From Cognatilysobacter bugurensis (GTDB lineage: Bacteria; Pseudomonadota; Gammaproteobacteria; Xanthomonadales; Xanthomonadaceae): a stretch of DNA of 64,000 nucleotides. The stretch's first letter is position 1, and the number at the start of each line of letters is the position of its first letter. The DNA lies in assembly GCF_014652095.1 (NCBI RefSeq), contig NZ_BMYD01000001.1:99068-163067 (forward strand). Reading direction: 5' to 3'. Position numbers and translations under genes: made by a program. Of this stretch, positions 39,876 to 48,868 are shown piece by piece. Below the pieces are notes generated by a model. It made no database searches, was not told the origin of the DNA, and saw only the letters and a program-made list of their open reading frames with translations.

Positions 39876-41474
39876 TCAGGGCGTCGGCGAGCGCATCCCG
39901 TCGAAGCGGGAACCCGTGCGGCGTGATGGGCGCGGGCTGTCGAGCGGCGGGACCGCGCGGTCGCCCGCGGGCAGCGTCGCTGGCGAGACTGAGGATCCCT
40001 GAGATGCCACGCTCGTCGCGTTGTCGGGCGGCATCAGCGGCGCTGATCCGTTGAGTGCAACCGGTTCCGAGGCCAGGTAGTCACGAATTCGTGGGAAGAC
40101 GAGATCGAACCGCGAGTACACGTCGCGGTTCGCAAGGTTGTCGAGCGACCCGGAGTTCGGGCACGCGGCCGATCCGCCGTAGAGCCCGCCCCGCAACTCG
40201 TAGCCACGGCGACCCGCGGTGAACAGCGCCGAGCCACTGCTGCCGCCCTCGGTGGTACCGCTGAGCCAACCAACCCGGTGCAGATGGGTCTCGGTGAGCA
40301 CGTGCTGGCCCGTCGATACCTTCTTCGCGTCGCCACGCGGATGGTGGATCGCGGTCACGGGGCTGGAAGGGGCCAGGGGCGCCGCTGTCCAGCCTGCGAA
40401 GAATGTGCCCGCTGGCGCCGGGCTGTTCAGGCGCAGCAGCATCGCGTCAGTATCGGCGTCCGAGTACAGATACGTTGCACCGCCGGCAATTTGCGTGCGT
40501 GGCGTCGACACCCCGCTCCGGCATGCTGTGGCCTCGTAGCTCCAGAACGTGTTCAGCGTGTTCGCAACGCCCTGCATCAGAGTCGGCGAGGGCGCCCCGT
40601 CGCTCGCCGAAAAGCAATGGTTGGCACTATAGAAATACGGCACCTGGGTGGCGCCTGCCGTGTCCGCGAGCAGCGTGCCCGTGCAGATGTACGTCGCACC
40701 GTTCTGGACGAACTGCATATGCGCGACTGCATTCTTCGCATCCACGAAATGCGGGCCGAGTTCGGTCACACGGCAGCTGGTGTCGACATTGCAGCTGCCG
40801 GACTCGCCGATCTTCTCGATAATCTTGAAATCGTTGCGGCTGTTGGCGATCAGGTGAGAAAGGCTGGGCGCCTGCAGGCGAGCCGCGCTTGCCGGGACTC
40901 CGGCGGGGCGGAACACCTCGATCAGCTGGGCTTCGCCGTCGGTACTGGGTGACCAGAACAGGCCGTCAGCGGCGCGCAGTTGCTTGGCTTCATCGCCGCG
41001 TATCACGGCAACGATGTGAGACGGCGCGTCCGAGCCGGCAAAACGCAGTTCGACGCGATTGTCGAGCGCCTCGACGCGCAGACCCACGCGAAGCGCGAGC
41101 GCATCACGCGAGGAGACCTCCACCCGGGCCACGGCGCCGCCGCTCCGCACGGGGAGCCACACCAGGGTCGGCAAACGCGACTGCGGGCTCGCGCGAGATG
41201 CTTCGCGTGCGATCCCGACCTGCGGAACTTTCGCCCTGCGGCTGTTGTTGCGCTTTTGCAGGTGCAGCAACTCCTGCACTGGCACCTCGGGGTAAGGCAG
41301 GCGTGTGAGCCGCGAAGCGGGAAACTGCGCGATCCGCCAGCGCTGCGACGACGTTGGCGGCGTCCGGCTGTACTCCCCGACGGCGTGTTCGCCAGCGACG
41401 GCCCCGGATGGCAGCAAAACGCCGCTCGCAAGCAGGGCCAGTGTGGCCGTAACGCACGATATGAACAGACGCAT
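39876..41474 (-). CDS. Trypsin-like (S1, lysyl endopeptidase type) secreted serine protease
   Basis: A 532-residue secreted protease resembling Lysobacter/Achromobacter lysyl endopeptidase (Lys-C). Signal peptide about 1-28; a propeptide of about 190 residues; catalytic domain about 220-470 with His286 (SANHCFS), Asp343 (DTDAMLLRL) and Ser413 (GGSSGSAL). Six or more Cys in the mature part suggest disulfides. A Pro/Ser/Arg-rich tail (about 480-532) replaces the PPC or P domains seen in relatives. The ATG at 41474 is preceded by GGGAGGGGG; a TTG 18 bases upstream is a weaker option. Lys specificity is inferred from similarity, not from pocket residues I can place. Confidence 0.88.
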   Translation of the reverse strand: MRLFISCVTATLALLASGVLLPSGAVAGEHAVGEYSRTPPTSSQRWRIAQFPASRLTRLPYPEVPVQELLHLQKRNNSRRAKVPQVGIAREASRASPQSRLPTLVWLPVRSGGAVARVEVSSRDALALRVGLRVEALDNRVELRFAGSDAPSHIVAVIRGDEAKQLRAADGLFWSPSTDGEAQLIEVFRPAGVPASAARLQAPSLSHLIANSRNDFKIIEKIGESGSCNVDTSCRVTELGPHFVDAKNAVAHMQFVQNGATYICTGTLLADTAGATQVPYFYSANHCFSASDGAPSPTLMQGVANTLNTFWSYEATACRSGVSTPRTQIAGGATYLYSDADTDAMLLRLNSPAPAGTFFAGWTAAPLAPSSPVTAIHHPRGDAKKVSTGQHVLTETHLHRVGWLSGTTEGGSSGSALFTAGRRGYELRGGLYGGSAACPNSGSLDNLANRDVYSRFDLVFPRIRDYLASEPVALNGSAPLMPPDNATSVASQGSSVSPATLPAGDRAVPPLDSPRPSRRTGSRFDGMRSPTP

Positions 41475-41590
41475 GGCCGGGCCCCCTCCCAAGGGCTGGA
41501 CGTTTCAGCGGTTCCCCTTCCGCGTGGCCGCGATTATGGGCGCTCCGGCGATGTTTGTCGGTACGGTCCTGGGCGCGGCGCCCAGACATG

Positions 41591-41613
41591 AAAAAGGCCG
41601 GCTTTCGCCGGCC
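41591..41613 (-). terminator. Rho-independent terminator of the M2 peptidase gene
   Basis: On the minus strand AGGCCGGC-GAAA-GCCGGCCT is followed by five T residues, ending 22 bases past the stop codon. A GAAA tetraloop caps the stem. Confidence 0.88.
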
Positions 41614-41634
41614 TCGTTCGTTAAGCCTCTCGCC

Positions 41635-43674
41635 TCAGCCGGCCGCCGGTTTGGAGCGGGCTGGTGGGGCCGCCGCCGGCGCTGGCGCCGGCGCCGGCAC
41701 GCTCGACGCCGCCGGCGTCGCGCTTGCCTGCCAGCCGCAGGTGCGGCCCTCGTTCTGCTCCGTGAGCCACGTTTGCAGCGGCGCGAAGTACTCGAGTACG
41801 GCCGACGCGTCCATCTTCTCGCCGCCCGTCAGCTCCTTGAGCGTCTGCTGCCACGGTTGGCTTGCGCCCTTGCTCAGCATCGCCTGGAACTTCTGGCCGG
41901 CTTCCTTGTTGCCGTAGAAGCTGCATTCGTAGAGTGGGCCCTTGAAGCCCGACGCGTCGCACAGCGCCTTGTAGAACTGGAACTGCAGCACGTGCGAGAG
42001 GAAGTAGCGCGTGTACGGGGTGTTGCCCGGCACGTGGTACTTCGCGCCCGCGTCGAAGAACTGCTCGCCGCGCGCATCGACCGGCGCGACGCCCTGGTAC
42101 TTCGCCTTCAGGTCCCACCATGCCTTGTTGTAGTTCGCCGGCGTGATCGAGCCGTCGAACACACCCCAGCGCCAGCGGTCGATCATCAGACCGAACGGCA
42201 TGAACGAGACCTTGGCGAGCGCCATGCGCATCTGCGCGTTGATGAGCGCCTCGTTGCTCTGCTGCTGCTCGCCGACGAGCCCGATCGACTGCAGGTACTG
42301 CGGCGTCATCGCGAGTACGATCGTGTCGCCGATCGCTTCGTGGAAGCCGTCGTGCGCGCCCTGCTGGAAGATCGGCGGCTTGTCGTTGTACGCCAGGTAG
42401 TAATAGACGTGGCCGAGCTCGTGGTAGATCGTCGTGAAATCTTCCTCGTTCGGCTTGATGCACATCTTCGTGCGCACGTCGCCTTCCATGTTCATGTCCC
42501 ACGCGCTCGCGTGGCAGACCACGTCGCGGTCGCGCGGCTTGATGAACTGGGTCTTCGTCCAGTAGCTCTCGGGCAGCTTCGGCATGCCGAGCGAGACGTA
42601 GAAGTCCTGTGCGCGCTCGGTCATCTGCTTTGCGTTCGCGAGCTTCGCGGCCTGCTCGGCTTCGACGAGCACCGCCGGCGTGGCCACCGCGGCGCCGGCC
42701 TGCGCGATCTGCTTCGCGTAGGCCTGCTGATACTGCGCGTCCAGCGCGGTGGTGATGTCCAGGCTGCCCGCGTTCGGGTAGGGCGCGAGGATGTCCCAGA
42801 TGTTGCCCCAGTCCTGCTGCCATATGTTGCCGAGCAGGTGCGCCGGCAGCATGCCGCCGGCCGCGGCGCCCTTGTCGGCGCCGTACTCGGCCTGCAGGCG
42901 CGTGCGGGTGTAGCAGTGCAGCTGCTCGTACAGCGGCTTGACCTGACCCCACAGGCGGTCGGTCTCGGCCGCGATTTCCGCCGGGCTCATGTCGTAGCCC
43001 GAACGCCACATTTCGCCGGCGTCGGCAAAGCCGAGGTTCTGCGCACCGTCGTTCACGAGCTCGACGAAGCGCGTGTAATCCTGACGCATCGGCGGCGAAA
43101 TGGTGTGCCAGCCGCGCCAGGCGCCGAGCTGCTCGTTGTAGTCGCGGCTGCTGCGCAGCACGTCTTCGAGGTCGCCGAGCTGCTTGCAGGTGCGCGCCGC
43201 GCCTTCACCGGTGCAGACCTCACCCGCGCCGTACATGCCTTCCATGCGCGTCGCGATCTCGGTGAGTTCAGTGAGCTTGGCCGGGTCCTTCGGCGGCGGC
43301 ATCGCGGTGGAGAGCTTGAGCAGGCGGATCGCGCGCGCGGTCTCGGGCGACATCTGCTGGCCTTCGTAGCGCTTGGCCTGCTCGATCCAGCGGTTGAGCT
43401 GGCCGAGGTAGCGCTCGTTTGCCTTCGCCGCCAGGCGCTGGCTGTCCTCGCTAATGTACGTCGACGACAGCCACTGGGCCGACGTGAGTTCCGGGTACAT
43501 CGCCTTGTATTCGCGGTTGACGCGCGCGATGAACTCATCGGCGGTCTCGCCGTCCGGCGCCGTTGCGACCGGTGCGCCGGGCCGCGAGTCGTCCGGGCTG
43601 GGTTGCCGCGTGCATGCGGTCAGGCCGAGCAGGGCAGTGATGCTGAGCGCGAGCAGCGCGCGGGTGGGGGTCAT
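41635..43674 (-). CDS. M2 family metallopeptidase (angiotensin-converting enzyme-like)
   Basis: A 679-residue zinc dipeptidyl carboxypeptidase related to ACE. A lipobox LTAC with Cys21 follows the signal sequence, so it is probably an envelope lipoprotein. The zinc site HELGH is at 418-422 with the third ligand Glu446 (HEAIGD). Other ACE hallmarks are the VCHASAWD segment, the YWTKTQFIKP stretch and HVPGNTPYTRYFLSHVLQFQ (20 residues). The C-terminal 35 residues are a Pro/Ala tail. ATG 43674 starts the signal peptide; the longer upstream frame is Arg-rich and rejected. Bacterial M2 enzymes are frequent in Xanthomonadales, where the physiological substrate is unclear. Confidence 0.95.
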   Translation of the reverse strand: MTPTRALLALSITALLGLTACTRQPSPDDSRPGAPVATAPDGETADEFIARVNREYKAMYPELTSAQWLSSTYISEDSQRLAAKANERYLGQLNRWIEQAKRYEGQQMSPETARAIRLLKLSTAMPPPKDPAKLTELTEIATRMEGMYGAGEVCTGEGAARTCKQLGDLEDVLRSSRDYNEQLGAWRGWHTISPPMRQDYTRFVELVNDGAQNLGFADAGEMWRSGYDMSPAEIAAETDRLWGQVKPLYEQLHCYTRTRLQAEYGADKGAAAGGMLPAHLLGNIWQQDWGNIWDILAPYPNAGSLDITTALDAQYQQAYAKQIAQAGAAVATPAVLVEAEQAAKLANAKQMTERAQDFYVSLGMPKLPESYWTKTQFIKPRDRDVVCHASAWDMNMEGDVRTKMCIKPNEEDFTTIYHELGHVYYYLAYNDKPPIFQQGAHDGFHEAIGDTIVLAMTPQYLQSIGLVGEQQQSNEALINAQMRMALAKVSFMPFGLMIDRWRWGVFDGSITPANYNKAWWDLKAKYQGVAPVDARGEQFFDAGAKYHVPGNTPYTRYFLSHVLQFQFYKALCDASGFKGPLYECSFYGNKEAGQKFQAMLSKGASQPWQQTLKELTGGEKMDASAVLEYFAPLQTWLTEQNEGRTCGWQASATPAASSVPAPAPAPAAAPPARSKPAAG

Positions 43675-43769
43675 GGCGGATCTCCAGGAGGCGTCCGGGC
43701 GCGATCGCGCCCGCGCCCGAAGGCTAGAGTCCGAAGCACGACCGCGCAAGGCGCGGCGGGCGTGAGGCG

Positions 43770-44267
43770 TCAGGCTGCGGCAGCGGGGAAGGCCGGCAGG
43801 GTCGGCATGCGCGACGTGGCGTCGGCGAGGCCGTGGCGTTCGAGCCAAGCCCACGACGTTTCGGCGTCGCGCTCGAAATACGCCCGGGCCGACCCGAGGC
43901 GGAAGCTGTAGCCCCACGCGTCCATGTCCGCAAGTGCGCGGTCGCGGCCGACGCCGGGCAGCTCACCTGCGAGCAGGATCTGCAGGACGCAGACGGCATC
44001 CTCTTCCTCCACCGAGTCGGTCGCATCGGTGTGCACCGCGGCACGCCGCTCGGGCGGCAACACGATGAGGTGGCAGGCCTCGTGCAGCATCGAGTGCACA
44101 GGCGTGTCGCACCGCACGTACACGCTCGAGGCGATGATTCCGGCCTCGCTGTCGCCCCAGTAACTGCCGGGGATCGTCGCCCCGTCCGGGACGAGGTGCA
44201 GACTCAGGCCATAGCGCGCAAGCAAAGCGGCGGCATCGTGGAATGCGATGTCGGCGAGGGTCTGCAT
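43770..44267 (-). CDS. Small protein with an HExxH zinc-protease motif
   Basis: Not recognised as a named family. A 165-residue cytosolic protein with a clear HEACH (MLHEACHLIVLPPE, about residues 61-74), the core of zincin-type metallopeptidases. It is followed by an acidic stretch DATDSVEEEDAV that could supply a third ligand. No signal peptide or membrane helix. It lies 89 bases downstream of minE on the same strand, so it may share that operon. The motif resembles the ImmA/IrrE arrangement, but no regulatory partner or DNA-binding domain is visible. Confidence 0.7.
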   Translation of the reverse strand: MQTLADIAFHDAAALLARYGLSLHLVPDGATIPGSYWGDSEAGIIASSVYVRCDTPVHSMLHEACHLIVLPPERRAAVHTDATDSVEEEDAVCVLQILLAGELPGVGRDRALADMDAWGYSFRLGSARAYFERDAETSWAWLERHGLADATSRMPTLPAFPAAAA

Positions 44268-44356
44268 GGTTAACGGATCGCGGTGGGCAGCAACAACGAG
44301 CGGCGCGGCGCGATCGCGGGATTTCCCGCTTCGCTCCTGCCGTTCGCTGCGCGCGC

Positions 44357-44608
44357 TCAGGTGCGCTCGGGGAGCGCCACGGAGATGTCGAGCACCTTGT
44401 TGTCACCGTCGCCGATGAGGTCGACCTTGACCGACTCGGCGTCGACGTTGACGTACTTGCGGATCACCTCGAGCAGCTCGCGCTGGAGCATCGGAAGGTA
44501 CTCCGGTCCCCCGCGGCCTGCCCGCTCGTGCGCGACGATGATGCGCAGACGGTCCTTCGCGAGGTTCGCCGTCTGCTTCTTCGCCGTCAGGAAATCGAAC
44601 ATCCCCAT
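44357..44608 (-). CDS. minE: Cell division topological specificity factor MinE
   Basis: Drives MinD oscillation by stimulating its ATPase at the membrane, keeping the division ring at midcell. The 83 residues begin [20 protein letters not shown] (membrane-targeting helix and MinD-contact region), followed by the topological specificity domain with [18 protein letters not shown]. The ATG is four bases from the minD stop. It is the last of the three min genes, in the usual order. Confidence 0.97.
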   Translation of the reverse strand: MGMFDFLTAKKQTANLAKDRLRIIVAHERAGRGGPEYLPMLQRELLEVIRKYVNVDAESVKVDLIGDGDNKVLDISVALPERT

Positions 44609-44611
44609 CGA

Positions 44612-45421
44612 TCAACCTCCGAAGAGCTTGCTGAAGAAGCCCTTCTTTTCCGCCGTGGTAAAGCGCATCGGCCGCGTGTCGCCGAGCAGGCGGGCGACGG
44701 CATCGTCGTAAGCCTGCGCGGCATCGGACTGCGATTCGAGGATCACCGGCTCACCCTTGTTCGACGCATTGAGCACGTCCGGGGACTCGGGAATCACGCC
44801 GATCGTCTTGAGGCCCAGGATCTCCTCGACGTCGCCGATGCTGAGCATCTCGCCGGTTTCGACGCGCTTCGGGCTGTAGCGGGTGAGCAGCAGGAATTCC
44901 TTGATGCGCTCGCCGTTCTCGGCGCGGCGCGTCTTGCTCGCGAGCAGGCCGAGGATGCGGTCCGAGTCGCGTACCGAGGAGACCTCCGGGTTCACGACAA
45001 CGACGGCCTGGTCGGCGAAGTACATCGCGAGGAACGCGCCCTTCTCGATGCCGGCCGGCGAGTCACAGACGATGTAATCGAAGCCGTCGTGCGCAAGATC
45101 GTCGAGCACCTTCTGCACGCCTTCCTTCGTCAGCGCGTCCTTGTCACGCGTCTGGGACGCGGCGAGCACGTAGAGATTGTCGAAGCGCTTGTCCTTGATC
45201 AGGGACTGCTTGAGCGTGGCTTCGCCGTTGACGACGTTGACGAAGTCGTACACGACGCGCCGCTCGCAGCCCATGATCAGGTCCAGGTTGCGCAGGCCGA
45301 CGTCGAAGTCGATGACCGCCACCTTGTGGCCGCGGCGGGCGAGTCCGCAGGCGAGGCTGGCGCTGGTGGTCGTCTTGCCGACGCCGCCCTTGCCGGACGT
45401 GACAACGATAATCTCGGCCAA
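44612..45421 (-). CDS. minD: Septum site-determining ATPase MinD
   Basis: Membrane-cycling deviant Walker ATPase that recruits MinC and is displaced by MinE. The 269 residues contain GKGGVGKTTT near residues 10-19 (signature Lys11 and Lys16), DFDVGLRNLD, and the membrane-targeting amphipathic helix EKKGFFSKLFGG at the C-terminus. The start codon is TTG (45419-45421), placed by AGGAG nine bases upstream. A weak start could keep the MinD level below that of its neighbours. Confidence 0.97.
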   Translation of the reverse strand: MAEIIVVTSGKGGVGKTTTSASLACGLARRGHKVAVIDFDVGLRNLDLIMGCERRVVYDFVNVVNGEATLKQSLIKDKRFDNLYVLAASQTRDKDALTKEGVQKVLDDLAHDGFDYIVCDSPAGIEKGAFLAMYFADQAVVVVNPEVSSVRDSDRILGLLASKTRRAENGERIKEFLLLTRYSPKRVETGEMLSIGDVEEILGLKTIGVIPESPDVLNASNKGEPVILESQSDAAQAYDDAVARLLGDTRPMRFTTAEKKGFFSKLFGG

Positions 45422-45474
45422 AGTGGAATTCTCCTGAAGTTTGCTACTGGGGGATGGATCGCGCGACCGGGACT

Positions 45475-46260
45475 TCAGTCCAGCGCCGCGATCCGCAACT
45501 GGTCGTCGTCGAGCCAGACCTGGACGGGCTTGCCGATCAGGTCACGGGGGATGTCTTCGAGCACCTTGTAGTGGCCCGCGACGGCGACGAGTTCGGCATG
45601 GAACTCGCGGCAGAAGATACGCGCCTGCGCGTTGCCCTGCGCGCCGGCGAGCGCGCGGCCGCGCAGCGCACCGTAAATGTGGACCGATCCGTCGGCGATG
45701 ACCTCGGCGCCGGCGCCGACGGTCGTGAGCACCGTGAGGTCGCGGTGGTCGGCGTAAATCTGCTGGCCCGACCGCACCGGAGCCACCTGAATCAGGCCGG
45801 GCTGCGACTGCGGCGCGGCCGGTGCGGGCGTCGGTGCAGCCGGGCGGGCCGGTTCGAGCTCGCGGCGAGCCGGAGTGGGCGCCGGTGCGGGGGCCGCCTG
45901 CGGCGCGCCGTCGACACGTTCGTACTGCGCCCGGAACTTCGCGAGCAACGGCAGGCCGAGCTGGATCGAGAGCTGCTCGATCTCGCTCGTGCCGTAGGCG
46001 AGGGCGACGGGCAGCACGCCGGCGGCGCGCAGGCCGTCGATGAGGCTGCGGGCGGTTGCGGCGTCAGGCGTGTGCGCCAAGCCTCCGAAGTCGATCACGA
46101 CCGCGGCGCGGTCGAACAGGTTCGGCGCACGCTGCACCCGGCTGCGCATCTCCTCGACGAGGCGGGCCACGTCGAGCGTTCGAATGCGCAGGTTCGCGAT
46201 GCCGACCTGGCCGATCTTGAGCTCGCCCGCCGGCTCGAAATCCATCCCGACGACATTCAT
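45475..46260 (-). CDS. minC: Septum site-determining protein MinC
   Basis: Inhibits FtsZ polymerisation away from midcell. The 261 residues have an N-terminal FtsZ-binding domain (FEPAGELKIGQVGIANLRIR and the VVIDFGGL strand), a long Pro/Ala linker (about residues 120-160) and a C-terminal beta-helix domain that binds MinD (VRSGQQIYADHRDLTVLTTV, 20 residues, and EVIADGSVHIYGALRGRALAG). Its ATG overlaps the stop of the GNAT gene by four bases. Translational coupling to an acetyltransferase is unusual for minC. Confidence 0.95.
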   Translation of the reverse strand: MNVVGMDFEPAGELKIGQVGIANLRIRTLDVARLVEEMRSRVQRAPNLFDRAAVVIDFGGLAHTPDAATARSLIDGLRAAGVLPVALAYGTSEIEQLSIQLGLPLLAKFRAQYERVDGAPQAAPAPAPTPARRELEPARPAAPTPAPAAPQSQPGLIQVAPVRSGQQIYADHRDLTVLTTVGAGAEVIADGSVHIYGALRGRALAGAQGNAQARIFCREFHAELVAVAGHYKVLEDIPRDLIGKPVQVWLDDDQLRIAALD

Positions 46261-46868
46261 GGTGCGGTTCCCGTCTGTTTCTCGAGGTAGGACGCCGATC
46301 CAGCCACGGTCCGCGGACGCCGCACCCACGGCAGTCGCGGCAACGCATCCCCGTAGGTCTCGTTGATCCACGCGTAGCTTTCCAGGTCCTTCATGAGCAT
46401 CGCCGCTCGCGTGCCGGTCTCGGGCATCACGTTCTGCCCGACCTCGTGGAAACCGAACGTGCCGTGGAACAGCAGGACGGGATCGTTTGCACCATCCAGG
46501 AACACCTCGCACGCCATCTGCGAGTAGCGCAGCTCGGCGTAGCTCTGGGCATCGGCGTAGAACGCCCGGCCGACACCGCCACCCCGGCGGCGGCTCGCGA
46601 CCACGATGCGGTCGATGTAGAAGAAGTTCGAGTACCGCTCGCGGAACCAGCTGAAGTTGCTGCTGTCGTGCTGCGAGGCATGGCCCACGCCGATCAGGAA
46701 GCCGGTCAGGTTGCCGTCGCGCTCGGCGACGCGGAAGTACTCGGCAGACTCGTAGAACGCGCGCAGGCGCGTCAGGTCGAGCGGCAGGATGGCGGGTCCG
46801 GCGGCGTTGTTGAGGGCGAGTACGGAATCCAGCTCGTGCTCACGCACATCGCGGACGACTATCGACAT
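46257..46868 (-). CDS. GNAT-family N-acetyltransferase
   Basis: A 203-residue acetyl-CoA transferase. The GNAT core includes FLIGVGHASQHD, the acetyl-CoA loop DRIVVASRRRGGGVGRAFY (about residues 93-111) and a C-terminal MPETGTRAAMLMKDL. The ATG at 46868 leaves a natural N-terminus MSIVVRDVREHELDSVLALN; the upstream frame is Arg-rich. It is first in the min operon, overlapping minC. The substrate is unknown. Confidence 0.88.
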   Translation of the reverse strand: MSIVVRDVREHELDSVLALNNAAGPAILPLDLTRLRAFYESAEYFRVAERDGNLTGFLIGVGHASQHDSSNFSWFRERYSNFFYIDRIVVASRRRGGGVGRAFYADAQSYAELRYSQMACEVFLDGANDPVLLFHGTFGFHEVGQNVMPETGTRAAMLMKDLESYAWINETYGDALPRLPWVRRPRTVAGSASYLEKQTGTAP

Positions 46869-47005
46869 CCCATGCTCCCTGCTGCGCGCCCGGGACGGCC
46901 GCGGCCGGCGTCGATTATCGCACGCGACCCCCGTTGGAGCGACCGCGACCGCAAGCATGACTTTCGGACGGCTCCGCTTGCGCGCCGCGCCGGTAGGATG
47001 CGGCG

Positions 47006-48199
47006 ATGCTGGCACGCCTGAACCATATCCAACTGCTGCGCTACTCGGGCCTGTTCACGTGGGCCGTCGTCGGCGTGCCGCTGCTGTACCTGTGGATGCT
47101 GCCGCTGGCCGGGGTCGACGAGGCGGCCGCTGGGCTCCGGCCGCGTCCGTGGCAGGGGTGGGCGGCGTATGCCGCGTTCGGCATCAGTTACGCCTGGTTG
47201 ACGCGCGGCCTCGATGTCAGGCGCCGCACGGTTGGCGATTACGCGCTGCTGCTCGTGCTGACCGTCGCGGCGATCTCGGTGAGCTACTACGCCGAGAACG
47301 GCCTCGGGAGTGTGCTGCTCATGCTGGCGGCCTGCCTGCTCCCGTGGCTGCTCCCGTTGCCGCTCGGGATCGCCTGGCTGGCGGGGAGCCAGTTCGCGAT
47401 GGTGCCGGTGTTCGTGCGCGGGTTCGACTTCACGCTGCCCGAGGCGATGATGCAGTCCGTGCTCTACGCGGGCTTCTCGCTGTTCGTGTTCCTGACCAGC
47501 CTCGTCGCCCGTCAGCAGGCACAGGCGCGTGACGAGCAGCGGCGGCTCAACGCCGAGTTGCGCGCAACGCGTGCATTGCTTGGCGAAAGCGTGCGCGTCA
47601 ACGAGCGCACGCGGATCTCGCGCGAGTTGCACGACTTGCTGGGCCACCATCTGACGGCGCTGAGTCTGAATCTTGAAGTCGCCGGCCACCTTGCGGAAGG
47701 GCGCGTCAAGGATCACGTCCAGCAGGCGCACACGCTCGCGCGGCTGCTGCTCACCGACGTGCGCGAGGCGGTGAGCCACCTGCGCGAGGGCGGCGCGATC
47801 GACCTGGCCGCTGCGCTGCGCCCGCTGGCCGAGAACGTGCCCTCGCTCGACATCCGTATGGAGATCGAAGCGCCACTCACGCTGGACGACCCGGAGCGCG
47901 CGCACGTGCTGCTGCGGTGCACGCAAGAAATCATCACCAACACGGTGCGCCATTCCGGGGCGCACCACCTCTGGATCCACGCCGAACGGGTGCGCGATTG
48001 CATCGTGGTCAGCGCGCGCGACGACGGCCGTGGCGCCGACCAGCTCGTCGCGGGCAACGGCTTGCGCGGTATGCGCGAGCGACTCGCCCAGCATGGCGGC
48101 GCGCTCCAGATCGACACACGGCCCGACGCGGGGTTCAGCCTGACGCTGACCTTGCCCGTTTCGGCCGCCACCGCCGCCTGCGAAGGAGTGACCGCATGA
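47006..48199 (+). CDS. NarL/DesK-type sensor histidine kinase
   Basis: A 397-residue inner-membrane kinase with about five or six helices in residues 10-170, then a HisKA_3 dimerisation helix with His209 (RISRELHDLLGHHLTALSLN) and an HATPase domain (TQEIITNTVRHSGAHHLWIH, ARDDGRGAD, NGLRGMRERL). The sensor is membrane-embedded with little periplasmic sequence, as in DesK-like sensors of lipid or membrane state. It overlaps its response regulator by four bases. It is divergent from the GNAT-min operon. Confidence 0.94.
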   Translation: MLARLNHIQLLRYSGLFTWAVVGVPLLYLWMLPLAGVDEAAAGLRPRPWQGWAAYAAFGISYAWLTRGLDVRRRTVGDYALLLVLTVAAISVSYYAENGLGSVLLMLAACLLPWLLPLPLGIAWLAGSQFAMVPVFVRGFDFTLPEAMMQSVLYAGFSLFVFLTSLVARQQAQARDEQRRLNAELRATRALLGESVRVNERTRISRELHDLLGHHLTALSLNLEVAGHLAEGRVKDHVQQAHTLARLLLTDVREAVSHLREGGAIDLAAALRPLAENVPSLDIRMEIEAPLTLDDPERAHVLLRCTQEIITNTVRHSGAHHLWIHAERVRDCIVVSARDDGRGADQLVAGNGLRGMRERLAQHGGALQIDTRPDAGFSLTLTLPVSAATAACEGVTA

Positions 48200-48864
48200 C
48201 CGACCATCCTGCTTCGAGGGCGCCGATCCGGGTGCTGCTCGTCGACGACCAGACCCTCGTTCGACAGGGCGTGCGTTCGCTGCTTTCGCTCGCCGAAGGC
48301 ATCGAGGTGATCGCCGAAGCCGGGGACGGCCGCCAGGCCGTCGAGATGATTCCGCAGGTCCGCCCCGACGTCGTGCTGATGGACATGCGCATGCCCGTGA
48401 TGTCGGGCCTGGAGGCGCTGCAGGCGCTCGCGCGCCTCGGCACGTTGCCGCCTACGATCATCCTCACCACGTTCGACGACGACCAGCTCGTGCTCGCCGG
48501 GCTCAAGGCCGGTGCGAAGGGTTACCTGCTCAAGGACGTCTCGCTCGACCAGCTCGTCGGCGCGATCCAGACCGTCGCGGCCGGCGGCTCGCTCGTGCAG
48601 CCGGCGATGACGCAGCGGCTTCTGTCCGGCCTGGAGCACATGCGCAACGACTTCGTGAGCCTCGATCGCCCGGATCCGTTGACCGAGCGCGAGACGGAGA
48701 TCCTTCGCCTGATGGCCGGCGGATTCTCGAACAAGGAAATCGCGAACTCGCTCGGCGTCGCGGAAGGCACGATCAAGAACCACGTCTCGAATATCCTCAG
48801 CAAGCTTGGTGTGCGCGATCGCACGCGCGCGGTGCTCAAGGCCTTCGAGCTGCAGCTCGTCTGA
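48196..48864 (+). CDS. LuxR/NarL-family response regulator
   Basis: A 222-residue regulator paired with the upstream kinase. The receiver domain has the acidic pair Asp17/Asp18 (LLVDDQTLVRQG), phospho-acceptor Asp63 (VVLMDMRMPVMSG) and the KGYLLKD lysine. A LuxR-type helix-turn-helix occupies about residues 160-215 (LTERETEILRLMAGGFSNKE then GTIKNHVSNILSKLGV). AAGGAG eight bases upstream and the ATGA overlap show coupled translation. Target genes are unknown. Confidence 0.96.
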   Translation: MTDHPASRAPIRVLLVDDQTLVRQGVRSLLSLAEGIEVIAEAGDGRQAVEMIPQVRPDVVLMDMRMPVMSGLEALQALARLGTLPPTIILTTFDDDQLVLAGLKAGAKGYLLKDVSLDQLVGAIQTVAAGGSLVQPAMTQRLLSGLEHMRNDFVSLDRPDPLTERETEILRLMAGGFSNKEIANSLGVAEGTIKNHVSNILSKLGVRDRTRAVLKAFELQLV

Positions 48865-48868
48865 TCGC

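Noticed and set aside
41305-43911. An 868-codon plus-strand frame across the M2 peptidase gene
   Set aside because: Antisense to a complete ACE-like gene; Arg/Leu/Val-rich with no domain.
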